64,000 nucleotides of DNA from Cervus elaphus (lineage: Eukaryota; Chordata; Mammalia; Artiodactyla; Cervidae), in NCBI RefSeq assembly GCF_910594005.1, contig NW_025316732.1, positions 1-64,000 of the forward strand. The letters run 5' to 3'. This document shows, in pieces, positions 24,275-36,658 of the stretch. Positions within the stretch are counted from its first letter, which is position 1, and every line of letters starts with the position of its first letter. A program made the position numbers and the translations under genes. The notes below the pieces were generated by a model. The model did not search any database. It saw only the letters and a list, made by a program, of their open reading frames with translations, and was not told where the DNA came from.

Positions 24275-26511
24275 CCTCGCATTTTTCACAGCTTTTCATG
24301 CTCCTGGTCTTTTTTTTTTTTTTTTTTGCTCCTTGCAATTTTCACACCTATTCATGGTCCTGGTCTTCTTTTTTTTTTTTTTTTTTGCTCCTCAAATTTT
24401 TCACACCTTTTCATGCTCCTTGCATTTTTCAGACCTTTTCATGGTCCTCGTCTTTTTTTTTTTTTGCTCCTCGCATTTTTCACACCTTTTCATGCTCCTG
24501 GTCTTTTTTTTTTTTTTTTGCTCCTCTCATTTTTCACACCTTTTCATGCTCCTGGTCTTTTTTTTTTTTTTTGCTCCTTGCATTTTTCACACCTTTTCAT
24601 GCTCCTCGTCTTTTTTTTTTTTTGCTCCTCGGATTTTTCACACCTTTTCATGCTCCTCGTCTTTTTTTTTTTTTGCTCCTCGGATTTTTCACACCTTTTC
24701 ATGCTCCTGGTCTTTCTTTTTTTTTTTTTTTTTTTTGCTTCTCGCATTTTTCACACCTTTTCATGCTCCTCGTCTTTTTTTTTTTTTTTTGCTCCTCGCA
24801 TTTTTCACACCTTTTCATGCTCCTGGTCTTTCTTTTTTTTTTTTTGCTCCTCGCATTTTTCACACCTTTTCATGCTCCTCGCATTTTTCACACTTTTTCA
24901 TGCTCCTGGTCTTTCTTTTTTTTTTTTTTGCTCCTCGCATTTTTCACACCTTTTCATGCTCCTGGTCTTTCTTTTTTTTTTTTTTTTTTTTTTCTCCTCG
25001 CTTTTTTCACACCTTTTCATGCTCCTTGTCTTTCTTTTTTTTTTTTTTTTTTTTTTGCTCCTTGCATTTTTCACACCTTTTCATGCTCCTGGTCTTTCTT
25101 TCTTTCTTTTTTTTTTTTTTTTGCTCCTCGCATTTTTCACACCTTTTCATGTTCCTGGTCTTTTTTTTTTTTTTGGTCCTCAAATTTTTCACACCTTTTC
25201 ATGCTCCTCGCATTTTTCACACCTTTTCATGCTCCTCGCATTTTTCACACCTTTTCATGCTCCTCATCTTTTTTTTTTTTGCTCCTCGCATTTTTCACAC
25301 GTTTTCATGCTCCTGGTCTTTTTTTTTTTTTTCCTCCTCGCTTTTTTTACACCTTTTTATGCTCCTGGTCTTTCTTTTTTTTTTTTTTTTTTTTTGCTCC
25401 TTGCATTTTTCTCACCTTTTCATGCTCCTGGTCTTCCTTTCTTTCTTTTTTTTTTTTTTTTTGCTCCTTGCATTTTTCACACCTTTTCATGCTCCTGGTC
25501 TTTCTTTTTTTTTTTTTTTTTTTTTGCTCCTCGCATTTTTCACACCTTTTCATGCTCCTCGTCTTTTTTTTTTTTTTTGCTCCTCGCATTTTTCACACCT
25601 TTTCATGCTCCTCGTCTTTCTTTTTTTTTTTTTTTTTTTTTTGCTCCTTGCAATTTTCACACCTATTCATGGTCCTGGTCTTTTTTTTTTTTTTTTTTTT
25701 TTGCTCCTCAAATTTTTCACATCTTTTCATGCTCCTGGTCTTTTTTTCTTTCTCTTTTTTTTTTTTTTCTTCCTCGCATTTTTCACACCTTTTGATGTTC
25801 CTGGTCTTTTTTTTTTTTTTTTTTTGCTCCTCGCATTTTTCACACCTTTTCATGCTCTTGGTTTTTTTTTTTTTTTGCTCCTCAAATTTTTTACACCTTT
25901 TCATGCTTCTCGCATTTTTCACACCTTTTCATGCTCCTGGTCTTTTTTTTTTTTTTGCTCCTCGCATTTTTCACAACTTTTCATGCTCCTGGTCTTTTTT
26001 TTTTTTTTTGCTCCTCGCATTTTTCACACCTTTTCATATTCCTGGTCTTTCTTTTTTTTTTTTTGCTCCTCGCATTTTTCACACCTTTTCATGCTCCTGG
26101 TCTTTCTTTCTTTCTTTTTTTTTTTTTTCTGCTCCTCGCATTTTTCACACCTTTTCATGCTCCTGGTCTTTTTTTTTTTTTTTGCTCCTCGAATTTTTCA
26201 CACCTTTTCATGCTCCTGGTGTTTTTTTTTTTTTTTTTTTTTTTTTTGCTCCTCGCTTTTTTCCCCGCTTTTCTTGCTCCTGGTCTTTTTTTTTTTTTTT
26301 TTTTTTTTTGCTCCTCGCATTTTTCACACCTTTTCATGCTCCTGGTCTTTCTTTTTTTTTTTTTTGCTCCTCGCATTTTTCACTCCTTTTCATGCTCCTC
26401 GCATTTTTCACACCTCTTCATGCTCCTCGCATTTTTCACAACTTCTCATGCTCGTCGCATTTTTCACAACTTTTCATGCTCCTGGTCTTTCTTTTTTTTT
26501 TTTTTTGCTCC
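24275..26511 (+). repeat. 2.24-kb segment, copy 1 of a tandem pair
   Basis: The segment begins at a CACAGCTTTTCAT monomer, runs through family A units (two CTCGGATTTTTC monomers around 24,630 and 24,680), a GATG marker at 25,794 and the start of a B block, and ends after GCTCGTCGC and CACAACTTTTCAT. The same order follows immediately at an offset of 2,235-2,239 bp. Copy 1 and copy 2 differ by scattered substitutions (for example CCCCGC near 26,266 versus CACAGC near 28,498). Confidence 0.87.
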
Positions 26512-28748
26512 TCGCATTTTTCACAGCTTTTCATGCTCCTGGTCTTTTTTTTTTTTTTTTTTTGCTCCTTGCAATTTTCACACCTATTCATGGTCCTGGT
26601 CTTCTTTTTTTTTTTTTTTTTTGCTCCTCAAATTTTTCACACCTTTTCATGCTCCTTGCATTTTTCAGACCTTTTCATGGTCCTCGTCTTTTTTTTTTTT
26701 TGCTCCTCGCATTTTTCACACCTTTTCATGCTCCTGGTCTTTTTTTTTTTTTTTTTGCTCCTCTCATTTTTCACACCTTTTCATGCTCCTGGTCTTTTTT
26801 TTTTTTTTTGCTCCTTGCATTTTTCACACCTTTTCATGCTCCTCGTCTTTTTTTTTTTTTGCTCCTCGGATTTTTCACACCTTTTCATGCTCCTCGTCTT
26901 TTTTTTTTTTTGCTCCTCGGATTTTTCACACCTTTTCATGCTCCTGGTCTTTCTTTTTTTTTTTTTTTTTTTTGCTTCTCGCATTTTTCACACCTTTTCA
27001 TGCTCCTCGTCTTTTTTTTTTTTTTTGCTCCTCGCATTTTTCACACCTTTTCATGCTCCTGGTCTTTCTTTTTTTTTTTTTGCTCCTCGCATTTTTCACA
27101 CCTTTTCATGCTCCTCGCATTTTTCACACTTTTTCATGCTCCTGGTCTTTCTTTTTTTTTTTTTTGCTCCTCGCATTTTTCACACCTTTTCATGCTCCTG
27201 GTCTTTCTTTTTTTTTTTTTTTTTTTTGCTCCTCTCTTTTTTCACACCTTTTCATGCTCCTTGTCTTTCTTTTTTTTTTTTTTTTTTTTTTTCTCCTTGC
27301 TTTTTTCCCACCTTTTCTTGCTCCTGGTCTTTCTTTCTTTTTTTTTTTTTTTTTTTTGCTCCTCGCATTTTTCACACCTTTTCATGTTCCTGGTCTTTTT
27401 TTTTTTTTTGGTCCTCAAATTTTTCACACCTTTTCATGCTCCTCGCATTTTTCACACCTTTTCATGCTCCTCGCATTTTTCACACCTTTTCATGCTCCTC
27501 ATCTTTTTTTTTTTTGCTCCTCGCATTTTTCACACGTTTTCATGCTCCTGGTCTTTTTTTTTTTTTTCCTCCTCGCATTTTTCACACCTTTTCATGCTCC
27601 TGGTCTTTCTTTTTTTTTTTTTTTTTTTTTTGCTCCTTGCTTTTTTCACACCTTTTCATGCTCCTGGTCTTCCTTTCTTTCTTTTTTTTTTTTTTTTTGT
27701 TCCTTGCATTTTTCACACCTTTTCATTCTCCTGGTCTTTCTTTTTTTTTTTTTTTTTTTTTGCTTCTCGCATTTTTCACACCTTTTCATGCTCCTCGTCT
27801 TTTTTTTTTTTTTTGCTCCTCGCATTTTTCACACCTTTTCATGCTCCTCGTCTTTCTTTTTTTTTTTTTTTTTTTTTTGCTCCTTGCAATTTTCACACCT
27901 ATTCATGGTCCTGGTCTTTTTTTTTTTTTTTTTTTTTGCTCCTCAAATTTTTCACATCTTTTCATGCTCCTGGTCTTTTTTTCTTTCTCTTTTTTTTTTT
28001 TTTCTTCCTCGCATTTTTCACACCTTTTGATGTTCCTGGTCTTTTTTTTTTTTTTTTTTTGCTCCTCGCATTTTTCACACCTTTTCATGCTCTTGGTTTT
28101 TTTTTTTTTTTTGCTCCTCAAATTTTTTACACCTTTTCATGCTTCTCGCATTTTTCACACCTTTTCATGCTCCTGGTCTTTTTTTTTTTTTTGCTCCTCG
28201 CATTTTTCACAACTTTTCATGCTCCTGGTCTTTTTTTTTTTTTTTGCTCCTCGCATTTTTCACACCTTTTCATATTCCTGGTCTTTCTTTTTTTTTTTTT
28301 GCTCCTCGCATTTTTCACACCTTTTCATGCTCCTGGTCTTTCTTTCTTTCTTTTTTTTTTTTTTCTGCTCCTCGCATTTTTCACACCTTTTCATGCTCCT
28401 GGTCTTTTTTTTTTTTTTTGCTCCTCGAATTTTTCACACCTTTTCATGCTCCTGGTGTTTTTTTTTTTTTTTTTTTTTTTTTGCTCCTCGCATTTTTCAC
28501 AGCTTTTCTTGCTCCTGGTCTTTTTTTTTTTTTTTTTTTTTGCTCCTCGCATTTTTCACACCTTTTCATGCTCCTGGTCTTTCTTTTTTTTTTTTTTGCT
28601 CCTCGCATTTTTCACTCCTTTTCATGCTCCTCGCATTTTTCACACCTCTTCATGCTCCTCGCATTTTTCACAACTTCTCATGCTCGTCGCATTTTTCACA
28701 ACTTTTCATGCTCCTGGTCTTTCTTTTTTTTTTTTTGCTCCTCGCATT
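26512..28748 (+). repeat. 2.24-kb segment, copy 2 of a tandem pair
   Basis: Second copy of 24,275-26,511. Landmarks match in order: TTGCAATTTTC at 26,564, the paired CTCGGA monomers, the CTTGTC linker, GATG at 28,029, GCTTCTCGC at 28,141 and GCTCCTCGAA at about 28,427. Confidence 0.87.
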
Positions 28749-29134
28749 TTTCACACCTTTTCTTGCTCCTGGTCTTTCTTTCTTTCTTTTTTTTTTTTTT
28801 CTGCTCCTCGCATTTTTCACACATTTTCATGCTCCTGGTCTTTTTTTTTTTTTTTGCTCCTCGCATTTTTCACACCTTTTCATGCTCCTGGTCTCTTTTT
28901 TTTTTTTTTTTTTTTTGCTCCTCGCATTTTTCACACCTTTTCATGCTCCTGGTCTTTCTTTTTTTTTTTTTGCTCCTCGCATTTTTCACACCTTTTCATG
29001 CTCCTGGTCTTTCTTTTTTTTTTTTTTGCTCCTCGCATTTTTCAAACCTTTTCATGCTCCTGGTCTTTTTTTTTTTTTTGCTCCTCGCATTTTTCACACC
29101 TTTTCATGCTCCTGGTCTTTCTTTTTTTTTTTTT

Positions 29135-29330
29135 GCTCCTCGCATTTTTCACACCTTTTCATGCTCCTCGCATTTTTCACACCTCTTCATGCTCCTCGCA
29201 TTTTTCACAACTTTTCATGCTCGTCACATTTTTCACACCTTTTCATGCTCCTTGCATTTTTCACACCTTTTCATGCTCCTCGCATTTTTCACACCTTTTC
29301 ATGCTCCTCGCATTTTTCACACCTTTTCAT
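29135..29330 (+). repeat. Run of seven 28-bp monomers
   Basis: Seven exact 28-bp monomers precede the linker at 29,331, with GCTCGTCACA at 29,219. Only one CTTGC unit is present, where most clusters have two. Confidence 0.93.
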
Positions 29331-29844
29331 GCTCCTGGTCTTTCTTTTTTTTTTTTGCTCCTCGCATTTTTCACACCTTTTCATGCTCCTGGTCTTTCTT
29401 TCTTTCTTTTTTTTTTTTTTTGCTCCTCGCATTTTTCACAACTTTTCATGCTCCTGGTCTTTTTTTTTTTTTTTGCTCCTCGCATTTTTCACAACTTTTC
29501 ATGCTCCTGGTCTTTTTTTTTTTTTTTTGCTCCTCGCATTTTTCACACCTTTTCATATTCCTGGTCTTTCTTTTCTTTTTTTTGCTCCTCGCATTTTTCA
29601 CACCTTTTCATGCTCCTGGTGTTTTTTTTTTTTTTTTTTTTTTGCTCCTCGCATTTTTCACACCTTTTCATGCTCCTGGTCTTTTTTTTTTTTTTTTTTT
29701 TGCTCCTCGCATTTTTCACACCTTTTCATGCTCCTGGGTTTTTTTTTTTTTTTTTTTTTTTTTTGCTCCTCGCATTTTTCACACCTTTTCATGCTCCTGG
29801 TCTTTTTTTTTTTTTTTTTTTTTTTGCTCCTCGCATTTTTCACA

Positions 29845-29846
<2 letters not shown>

Positions 29847-29876
<30 letters not shown>
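29847..29876 (+). repeat. 30-T homopolymer replacing a linker
   Basis: After TTTTTCACACC the sequence is 30 consecutive T and then GCTCCTCGC. The CATGCTCCTGG part is missing, so the T of the monomer and the T tract of the linker have fused. It is the longest pure T run I noticed. Confidence 0.9.
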
Positions 29877-29879
<3 letters not shown>

Positions 29880-30600
29880 CCTCGCATTTTTCACACCTTT
29901 TCATGCTCCTGGTCTTTTTTTTTTTTTTTTTTTTTGCTCCTCGCATTTTTCACACCTTTTCATGCTCCTGGTCTTTCTTTTTTTTTTTTTTGCTCCTCGC
30001 ATTTTTCACTCCTTTTCATGCTCCTCGCATTTTTCACACCTCTTCATGCTCCTCGCATTTTTCACAACTTCTCATGCTCGTCGCATTTTTCACACCTTTT
30101 CATGCTCCTGGTCTTTCTTTTCTTTTTTTTGCTCCTCGCATTTTTCACACCTTTTCATGCTCCTGGTCTTTCTTTCTTTCTTTTTTTTTTTTTTTGCTCC
30201 TCGCATTTTTCACAACTTTTCATGCTCCTGGTCTTTTTTTTTTTTTTTTTGCTCCTCGCATTTTTCACACCTTTTCATATTCCTGGTCTTTTTTTTTTTT
30301 TTTGCTCCTCGCATTTTTCACAACTTTTCATGCTCCTGGTCTTTTTTTTTTTTTTTGCTCCTCGCATTTTTCACAACTTTTCATGCTCCTGGTCTTTTTT
30401 TTTTTTTTTGCTCCTCGCATTTTTCACACCTTTTCATATTCCTGGTCTTTCTTTTCTTTTTTTTGCTCCTCGCATTTTTCACACCTTTTCATGCTCCTGG
30501 TCTTTCTTTCTTTCTTTTTTTTTTTTTTCTGCTCCTCGCATTTTTCACACCTTTTCATGCTCCTGGTCTTTCTTTTTTTTTTTTTGCTCCTCGCATTTTT

Positions 30601-31584
30601 CAAACCTTTTCATGCTCCTGGTCTCTTTTCTTTTTTTTTTTTTTTTTGCTCCTCGCATTTTTCACACCTTTTCATGCTCCTGGTCTTTCTTTTTTTTTTT
30701 TTGCTCCTCGCATTTTTCACACCTTTTCATGCTCCTGGTCTTTCTTTCTTTTTTTTTTTTTTTGCTCCTCGCATTTTTCACACCTTTTCATGCTCCTGGT
30801 CTTTCTTTTTTTTTTTTTGCTCCTCGCATTTTTCAAACCTTTTCATGCTCCTGGTCTCTTTTCTTTTGTTTTTTTTTTTTTGCTCCTCGCATTTTTCACA
30901 CGTTTTCATGCTCCTGGTCTTTCTTTTTTTTTTTTTGCTCCTCGCATTTTTCACACCTTTTCATGCTCCTGGTCTTTCTTTTTTTTTTTTTGCTCCTCGC
31001 ATTTTTCACACCTTTTCATGCTCCTGGTCTTTCTTTCTTTTTTTTTTTTTTTGCTCCTCGCATTTTTCCCACCTTTTCATGCTCCTGGTCTTTCTTTTTT
31101 TTTTTTTTTTTTTTGCTCCTCGCATTTTTCACATCTTTTCATGCTCCTGGTCTTTTTTTTTTCTTTTGCTCCTCGCATTTTTCACACCTTTTCATGCTCC
31201 TGGTCTTTCTTTTTTTTTTTTTTTTTTTGCTCCTCGCATTTTTCACACCTTTTCATGCACCTGGTCTCTTTTCTTTTTTTTTTTTTTTTGCTCCTCGCAT
31301 TTTTCACACCTTTTCATGCTCCTGGTCTTTCTTTCTTTCTTTTTTTTTTTTTTTTGCTCCTCGCATTTTTCACACCTTTTCATGCTCCTGGTCTTTTTTT
31401 TTTTTTTTGCTCCTCGCATTTTTCACACCTTTTCATGCTCCTGGTCTTTTTTTTTTTTTTGCTCCTCGCATTTTTCACACCTTTTCATGCTTCTGGTCTC
31501 TTTTTTTTTTTTTTGCTCCTCGCATTTTTCACACCTTTTCATGCTCCTGGTCTTTCTTTTTTTTTTTTTGCTCCTCGCATTTTT
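30601..31584 (+). repeat. 984-bp segment, copy 1 of a tandem pair
   Basis: The segment is bounded by CAAACC monomers. It contains linkers GGTCTCTTTTCTTTTG (near 30,855), GCACCTGG (31,257) and GCTTCTGGTCTC (31,490). All three recur 983-984 bp further on. Confidence 0.88.
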
Positions 31585-32568
31585 CAAACCTTTTCATGCT
31601 CCTGGTCTCTTTTCTTTTTTTTTTTTTTTTTGCTCCTCGCATTTTTCACACCTTTTCATGCTCCTGGTCTTTCTTTTTTTTTTTTTGCTCCTCGCATTTT
31701 TCACACCTTTTCATGCTCCTGGTCTTTCTTTCTTTTTTTTTTTTTTTGCTCCTCGCATTTTTCACACCTTTTCATGCTCCTGGTCTTTCTTTTTTTTTTT
31801 TTGCTCCTCGCATTTTTCAAACCTTTTCATGCTCCTGGTCTCTTTTCTTTTGTTTTTTTTTTTTTGCTCCTCGCATTTTTCACACGTTTTCATGCTCCTG
31901 GTCTTTCTTTTTTTTTTTTTGCTCCTCGCATTTTTCACACCTTTTCATGCTCCTGGTCTTTCTTTTTTTTTTTTTGCTCCTCGCATTTTTCACACCTTTT
32001 CATGCTCCTGGTCTTTCTTTCTTTTTTTTTTTTTTGCTCCTCGCATTTTTCACACCTTTTCATGCTCCTGGTCTTTCTTTTTTTTTTTTTTTTTTTTGCT
32101 CCTCGCATTTTTCACATCTTTTCATGCTCCTGGTCTTTTTTTTTTCTTTTGCTCCTCGCATTTTTCACACCTTTTCATGCTCCTGGTCTTTCTTTTTTTT
32201 TTTTTTTTTTTGCTCCTCGCATTTTTCACACCTTTTCATGCACCTGGTCTCTTTTCTTTTTTTTTTTTTTTTGCTCCTCGCATTTTTCACACCTTTTCAT
32301 GCTCCTGGTCTTTCTTTCTTTCTTTTTTTTTTTTTTTTGCTCCTCGCATTTTTCACACCTTTTCATGCTCCTGGTCTTTTTTTTTTTTTTTGCTCCTCGC
32401 ATTTTTCACACCTTTTCATGCTCCTGGTCTTTTTTTTTTTTTTGCTCCTCGCATTTTTCACACCTTTTCATGCTTCTGGTCTCTTTTTTTTTTTTTTGCT
32501 CCTCGCATTTTTCACACCTTTTCATGCTCCTGGTCTTTCTTTCTTTCTTTTTTTTTTTTTTCTGCTCC
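31585..32568 (+). repeat. 984-bp segment, copy 2 of a tandem pair
   Basis: Second copy, with GCACCTGG at 32,240 and GCTTCTGGTCTC at 32,472. A further copy of this stretch lies at about 40.7-41.9 kb (GCACCTGG at 41,524), at an offset of about 9,284 bp from copy 2. Confidence 0.88.
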
Positions 32569-33330
32569 TCGCATTTTTCACACCTTTTCATGCTCCTGGT
32601 CTTTTTTTTTTTTTTTGCTCCTCGAATTTTTCACACCTTTTCATGCTCCTGGTGTTTTTTTTTTTTTTTTTTTTTTTTGCTCCTCGCATTTTTCACACCT
32701 TTTCATGCTCCTGGTCTTTTTTTTTTTTTTTTTTTTTGCTCCTCGCATTTTTCACACCTTTTCATGCTCCTGGTCTTTCTTTTTTTTTTTTTTGCTCCTC
32801 GCATTTTTCACTCCTTTTCATGCTCCTCGCATTTTTCACACCTCTTCATGCTCCTCGCATTTTTCACAACTTCTCATGCTCGTCGCATTTTTCACAACTT
32901 TTCATGCTCCTGGTCTTTCTTTTTTTTTTTTTGCTCCTCGCATTTTTCACACCTTTTCTTGCTCCTGGTCTTTCTTTCTTTCTTTTTTTTTTTTTTCTGC
33001 TCCTCGCATTTTTCACACATTTTCATGCTCCTGGTCTTTTTTTTTTTTTTTGCTCCTCGCATTTTTCACACCTTTTCATGCTCCTGGTCTCTTTTTTTTT
33101 TTTTTTTTTTTTGCTCCTCGCATTTTTCACACCTTTTCATGCTCCTGGTCTTTCTTTTTTTTTTTTTGCTCCTCGCATTTTTCACACCTTTTCATGCTCC
33201 TGGTCTTTCTTTTTTTTTTTTTTGCTCCTCGCATTTTTCAAACCTTTTCATGCTCCTGGTCTTTTTTTTTTTTTTGCTCCTCGCATTTTTCACACCTTTT
33301 CATGCTCCTGGTCTTTCTTTTTTTTTTTTT

Positions 33331-33526
33331 GCTCCTCGCATTTTTCACACCTTTTCATGCTCCTCGCATTTTTCACACCTCTTCATGCTCCTCGCATTTT
33401 TCACAACTTTTCATGCTCGTCACATTTTTCACACCTTTTCATGCTCCTTGCATTTTTCACACCTTTTCATGCTCCTTGCATTTTTCACACCTTTTCATGC
33501 TCCTCGCATTTTTCACACCTTTTCAT
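33331..33526 (+). repeat. Run of seven 28-bp monomers
   Basis: Seven monomers at exact 28-bp spacing in the standard GCTCGTCACA order (that monomer at 33,415), followed by a linker at 33,527. Confidence 0.93.
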
Positions 33527-35689
33527 GCTCCTGGTCTTTCTTTTTTTTTTTTGCTCCTCGCATTTTTCACACCTTTTCATGCTCCTGGTCTTTCTTTCTT
33601 TCTTTTTTTTTTTTTTTGCTCCTCGCATTTTTCACAACTTTTCATGCTCCTGGTCTTTTTTTTTTTTTTTGCTCCTCGCATTTTTCACAACTTTTCATGC
33701 TCCTGGTCTTTTTTTTTTTTTTTGCTCCTCGCATTTTTCACACCTTTTCATATTCCTGGTCTTTCTTTTCTTTTTTTTGCTCCTCGCATTTTTCACACCT
33801 TTTCATGCTCCTGGTGTTTTTTTTTTTTTTTTTTTTTTGCTCCCCGCATTTTTCACACCTTTTCATGCTCCTGGTCTTTTTTTTTTTTTTTTTTTTTGCT
33901 CCTCGCTTTTTTCACACCTTTTCTTGCTCCTGGGTTTTTTTTTTTTTTTTTTTTTTTTTGCTCCTCGCATTTTTCACACCTTTTCATGCTCCTGGTCTTT
34001 TTTTTTTTTTTTTTTTTTTGCTCCTCGTTTTTTTCACACCTTTTCTTGCTCCTGGTGTTTTTTTTTTTTTTTTTTTTTTTTTGCTCCTCGCATTTTTCAC
34101 ACCTTTTCATGCTCCTGGTCTTTTTTTTTTTTTTTTTTTTTTGCTCCTCGCATTTTTCACACCTTTTCATGCTCCTGGTCTTTCTTTTTTTTTTTTTTGC
34201 TCCTCGCATTTTTCACTCCTTTTCATGCTCCTCGCATTTTTCACACCTCTTCATGCTCCTCGCATTTTTCACAACTTCTCATGCTCGTCGCATTTTTCAC
34301 ACCTTTTCATGCTCCTGGTCTTTCTTTTCTTTTTTTTGCTCCTCGCATTTTTCACACCTTTTCATGCTCCTGGTCTTTCTTTCTTTCTTTTTTTTTTTTT
34401 TTGCTCCTCGCATTTTTCACAACTTTTCATGCTCCTGGTCTTTTTTTTTTTTTTTTTGCTCCTCGCATTTTTCACACCTTTTCATATTCCTGGTCTTTTT
34501 TTTTTTTTTTGCTCCTCGCATTTTTCACAACTTTTCATGCTCCTGGTCTTTTTTTTTTTTTTTGCTCCTCGCATTTTTCACAACTTTTCATGCTCCTGGT
34601 CTTTTTTTTTTTTTTTTGCTCCTCGCATTTTTCACACCTTTTCATATTCCTGGTCTTTCTTTTCTTTTTTTTGCTCCTCGCATTTTTCACACCTTTTCAT
34701 GCTCCTGGTCTTTCTTTCTTTCTTTTTTTTTTTTTTCTGCTCCTCGCATTTTTCACACCTTTTCATGCTCCTGGTCTTTTTTTTTTTTTTTGCTCCTCGC
34801 GTTTTTCACACCTTTTCATGCTCCTGGTGTTTTTTTTTTTTTTTTTTTTTTTGCTCCTTGCATTTTTCACACCTTTTCATGCTCCTGGTATTTTTTTTTT
34901 TTTTTTTTTTTTGCTCCTCGCATTTTTCACACCTTTTCATGCTCCTGGGTTTTTTTTTTTTTTTTTTTTTTTTGCTCCTCGCATTTTTCTCACCTTTTCA
35001 TGCTCCTGGTCTTTTTTTTTTTTTTTTTTTTTGCTCCTCGCATTTTTCACACCTTTTCATGCTCCTGGTGTTTTTTTTTTTTTTTTTTTTTTTTGCTCCT
35101 CGCATTTTTCACACCTTTTCATGCTCCTGGTCTTTTTTTTTTTTTTTTTTTTTGCTCCTCGCATTTTTCACACCTTTTCATGCTCCTGGTCTTTCTTTTT
35201 TTTTTTTTTGCTCCTCGCATTTTTCACTCCTTTTCATGCTCCTCGCATTTTTCACACCTCTTCATGCTCCTCGCATTTTTCACAACTTCTCATGCTCGTC
35301 GCATTTTTCACACCTTTTCATGCTCCTGGTCTTTCTTTTTTTTTTTTTGCTCCTCGCATTTTTCACACCTTTTCATGCTCCTGGTCTTTCTTTCTTTCTT
35401 TTTTTTTTTTTTTTCTGCTCCTCGCATTTTTCACACATTTTCATGCTCCTGGTCTTTTTTTTTTTTTTTGCTCCTCGCATTTTTCACACCTTTTCATGCT
35501 CCTGGTCTCTCTTTTTTTTTTTTTTTTTGCTCCTCGCATTTTTCACACCTTTTCATGCTCCTGGTCTTTTTTTTTTTTTTTTGCTCCTCGCATTTTTCAA
35601 ACCTTTTCATGCTCCTGGTCTTTTTTTTTTTTTTGCTCCTCGCATTTTTCACACCTTTTCTTGCTCCTGGTCTTTCTTTTTTTTTTTTT

Positions 35690-35913
35690 GCTCCTCGCAT
35701 TTTTCACACCTTTTCATGCTCCTCCTATTTTTCACACCTCTTCATGCTCCTCGCATTTTTCACAACTTTTCATGCTCGTCACATTTTTCACACCTTTTCA
35801 TGCTCCTTGCATTTTTCACACCTTTTCATGCTCCTTGCATTTTTCACACCTTTTCATGCTCCTCGCATTTTTCACACCTTTTCATGCTCCTCGCATTTTT
35901 CACAACTTTTCAT
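35690..35913 (+). repeat. Run of eight 28-bp monomers with CTCCTA variant
   Basis: Eight exact 28-bp monomers precede the linker at 35,914. The second is the CTCCTATTTTTC variant (35,718). That variant marks the eight-unit version of the cluster, also found at 9,013, 39,703, 44,211, 48,387, 55,463, 59,320, 61,484 and 63,204. Confidence 0.93.
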
Positions 35914-36658
35914 GCTCCTGGTCTTTTTTTTTTTTTTTTGCTCCTCGCATTTTTCACACCTTTTCATATTCCTGGTCTTTCTTTTTTTTTTTTTGCTCCT
36001 CGCGTTTTTCACACCTTTTCATGCTCCTGGTCTTTCTTTCTTTCTTTTTTTTTTTTTTCTGCTCCTCGCATTTTTCACACCTTTTCATGCTCCTGGTCTT
36101 TCTTTTTTTTTTTTTGCTCCTCGCATTTTTCACACCTTTTCATGCTCCTGGTGTTTTTTTTTTTTTTTTTTTTTTTTGCTCCTCGCATTTTTCACACCTT
36201 TTCATGCTCCTGGTCTTTTTTTTTTTTTTTTTTTTTGCTCCTCGCATTTTTCACACCTTTTCATGCTCCTGGGTTTTTTTTTTTTTTTTTTTTTTTTGCT
36301 CCTCGCATTTTTCACACCTTTTCATGCTCCTGGTCTTTTTTTTTTTTTTTTTTTTTTGCTCCTCGCATTTTTCACACCTTTTCATGCTCCTGGTGTTTTT
36401 TTTTTTTTTTTTTTTTTTTTGCTCCTCGCATTTTTCACACCTTTTCATGCTCCTGGTCTTTTTTTTTTTTTTTTTTTTTGCTCCTCGCATTTTTCACACC
36501 TTTTCATGCTCCTGGTCTTTCTTTCTTTCTTTTTTTTTTTTTTTTGCTCCTCGCATTTTTCACAACTTTTCATGCTCCTGGTCTTTTTTTTTTTTTTTTG
36601 CTCCTCGCATTTTTCACACCTTTTCATGCTCCTGGTCTTTTTTTTTTTTTTTTTTTTT

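Larger units (their letters stand above)
22951..24327 (+). repeat. Family C block 3, rearranged
   Basis: This is the third C block, but in altered order: a GCATTTTCACAAC unit near 23,080, then two long linker-free runs (23,179-23,430 and 23,511-23,818), then CTCCTAGTC and the TTTTTTTACACG units. It lacks the CTTTCTGTG linkers of copies 1 and 2. The part from 23,990 aligns with 19,042 and 14,525. Confidence 0.8.
28141..36658 (+). repeat. Family B block, longest (about 8.5 kb)
   Basis: The block opens with the standard B head (GCTTCTCGC, CACAACTTTTCAT, TTCATATTCC, CTTTCTTTCTTTC linker with CTGCTCC, GCTCCTCGAA, then GGTG linkers). It holds a sub-region at 30.6-32.6 kb with GGTCTCTTTTC linkers found otherwise only at 40.7-41.9 kb, and GGTG/GGGT long-T modules starting near 29,612, 33,808, 34,826 and 36,148. 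No gene or unique sequence is seen. Confidence 0.85.

Noticed and set aside
33853..34209. Minus-strand frames of 60-126 codons rich in Lys with CEKC motifs, resembling zinc-ribbon repeats
   Set aside because: They are direct translations of the monomer plus A tracts. They start and stop wherever tract lengths happen to hold frame, show no third-position bias, and differ in frame between neighbouring copies.
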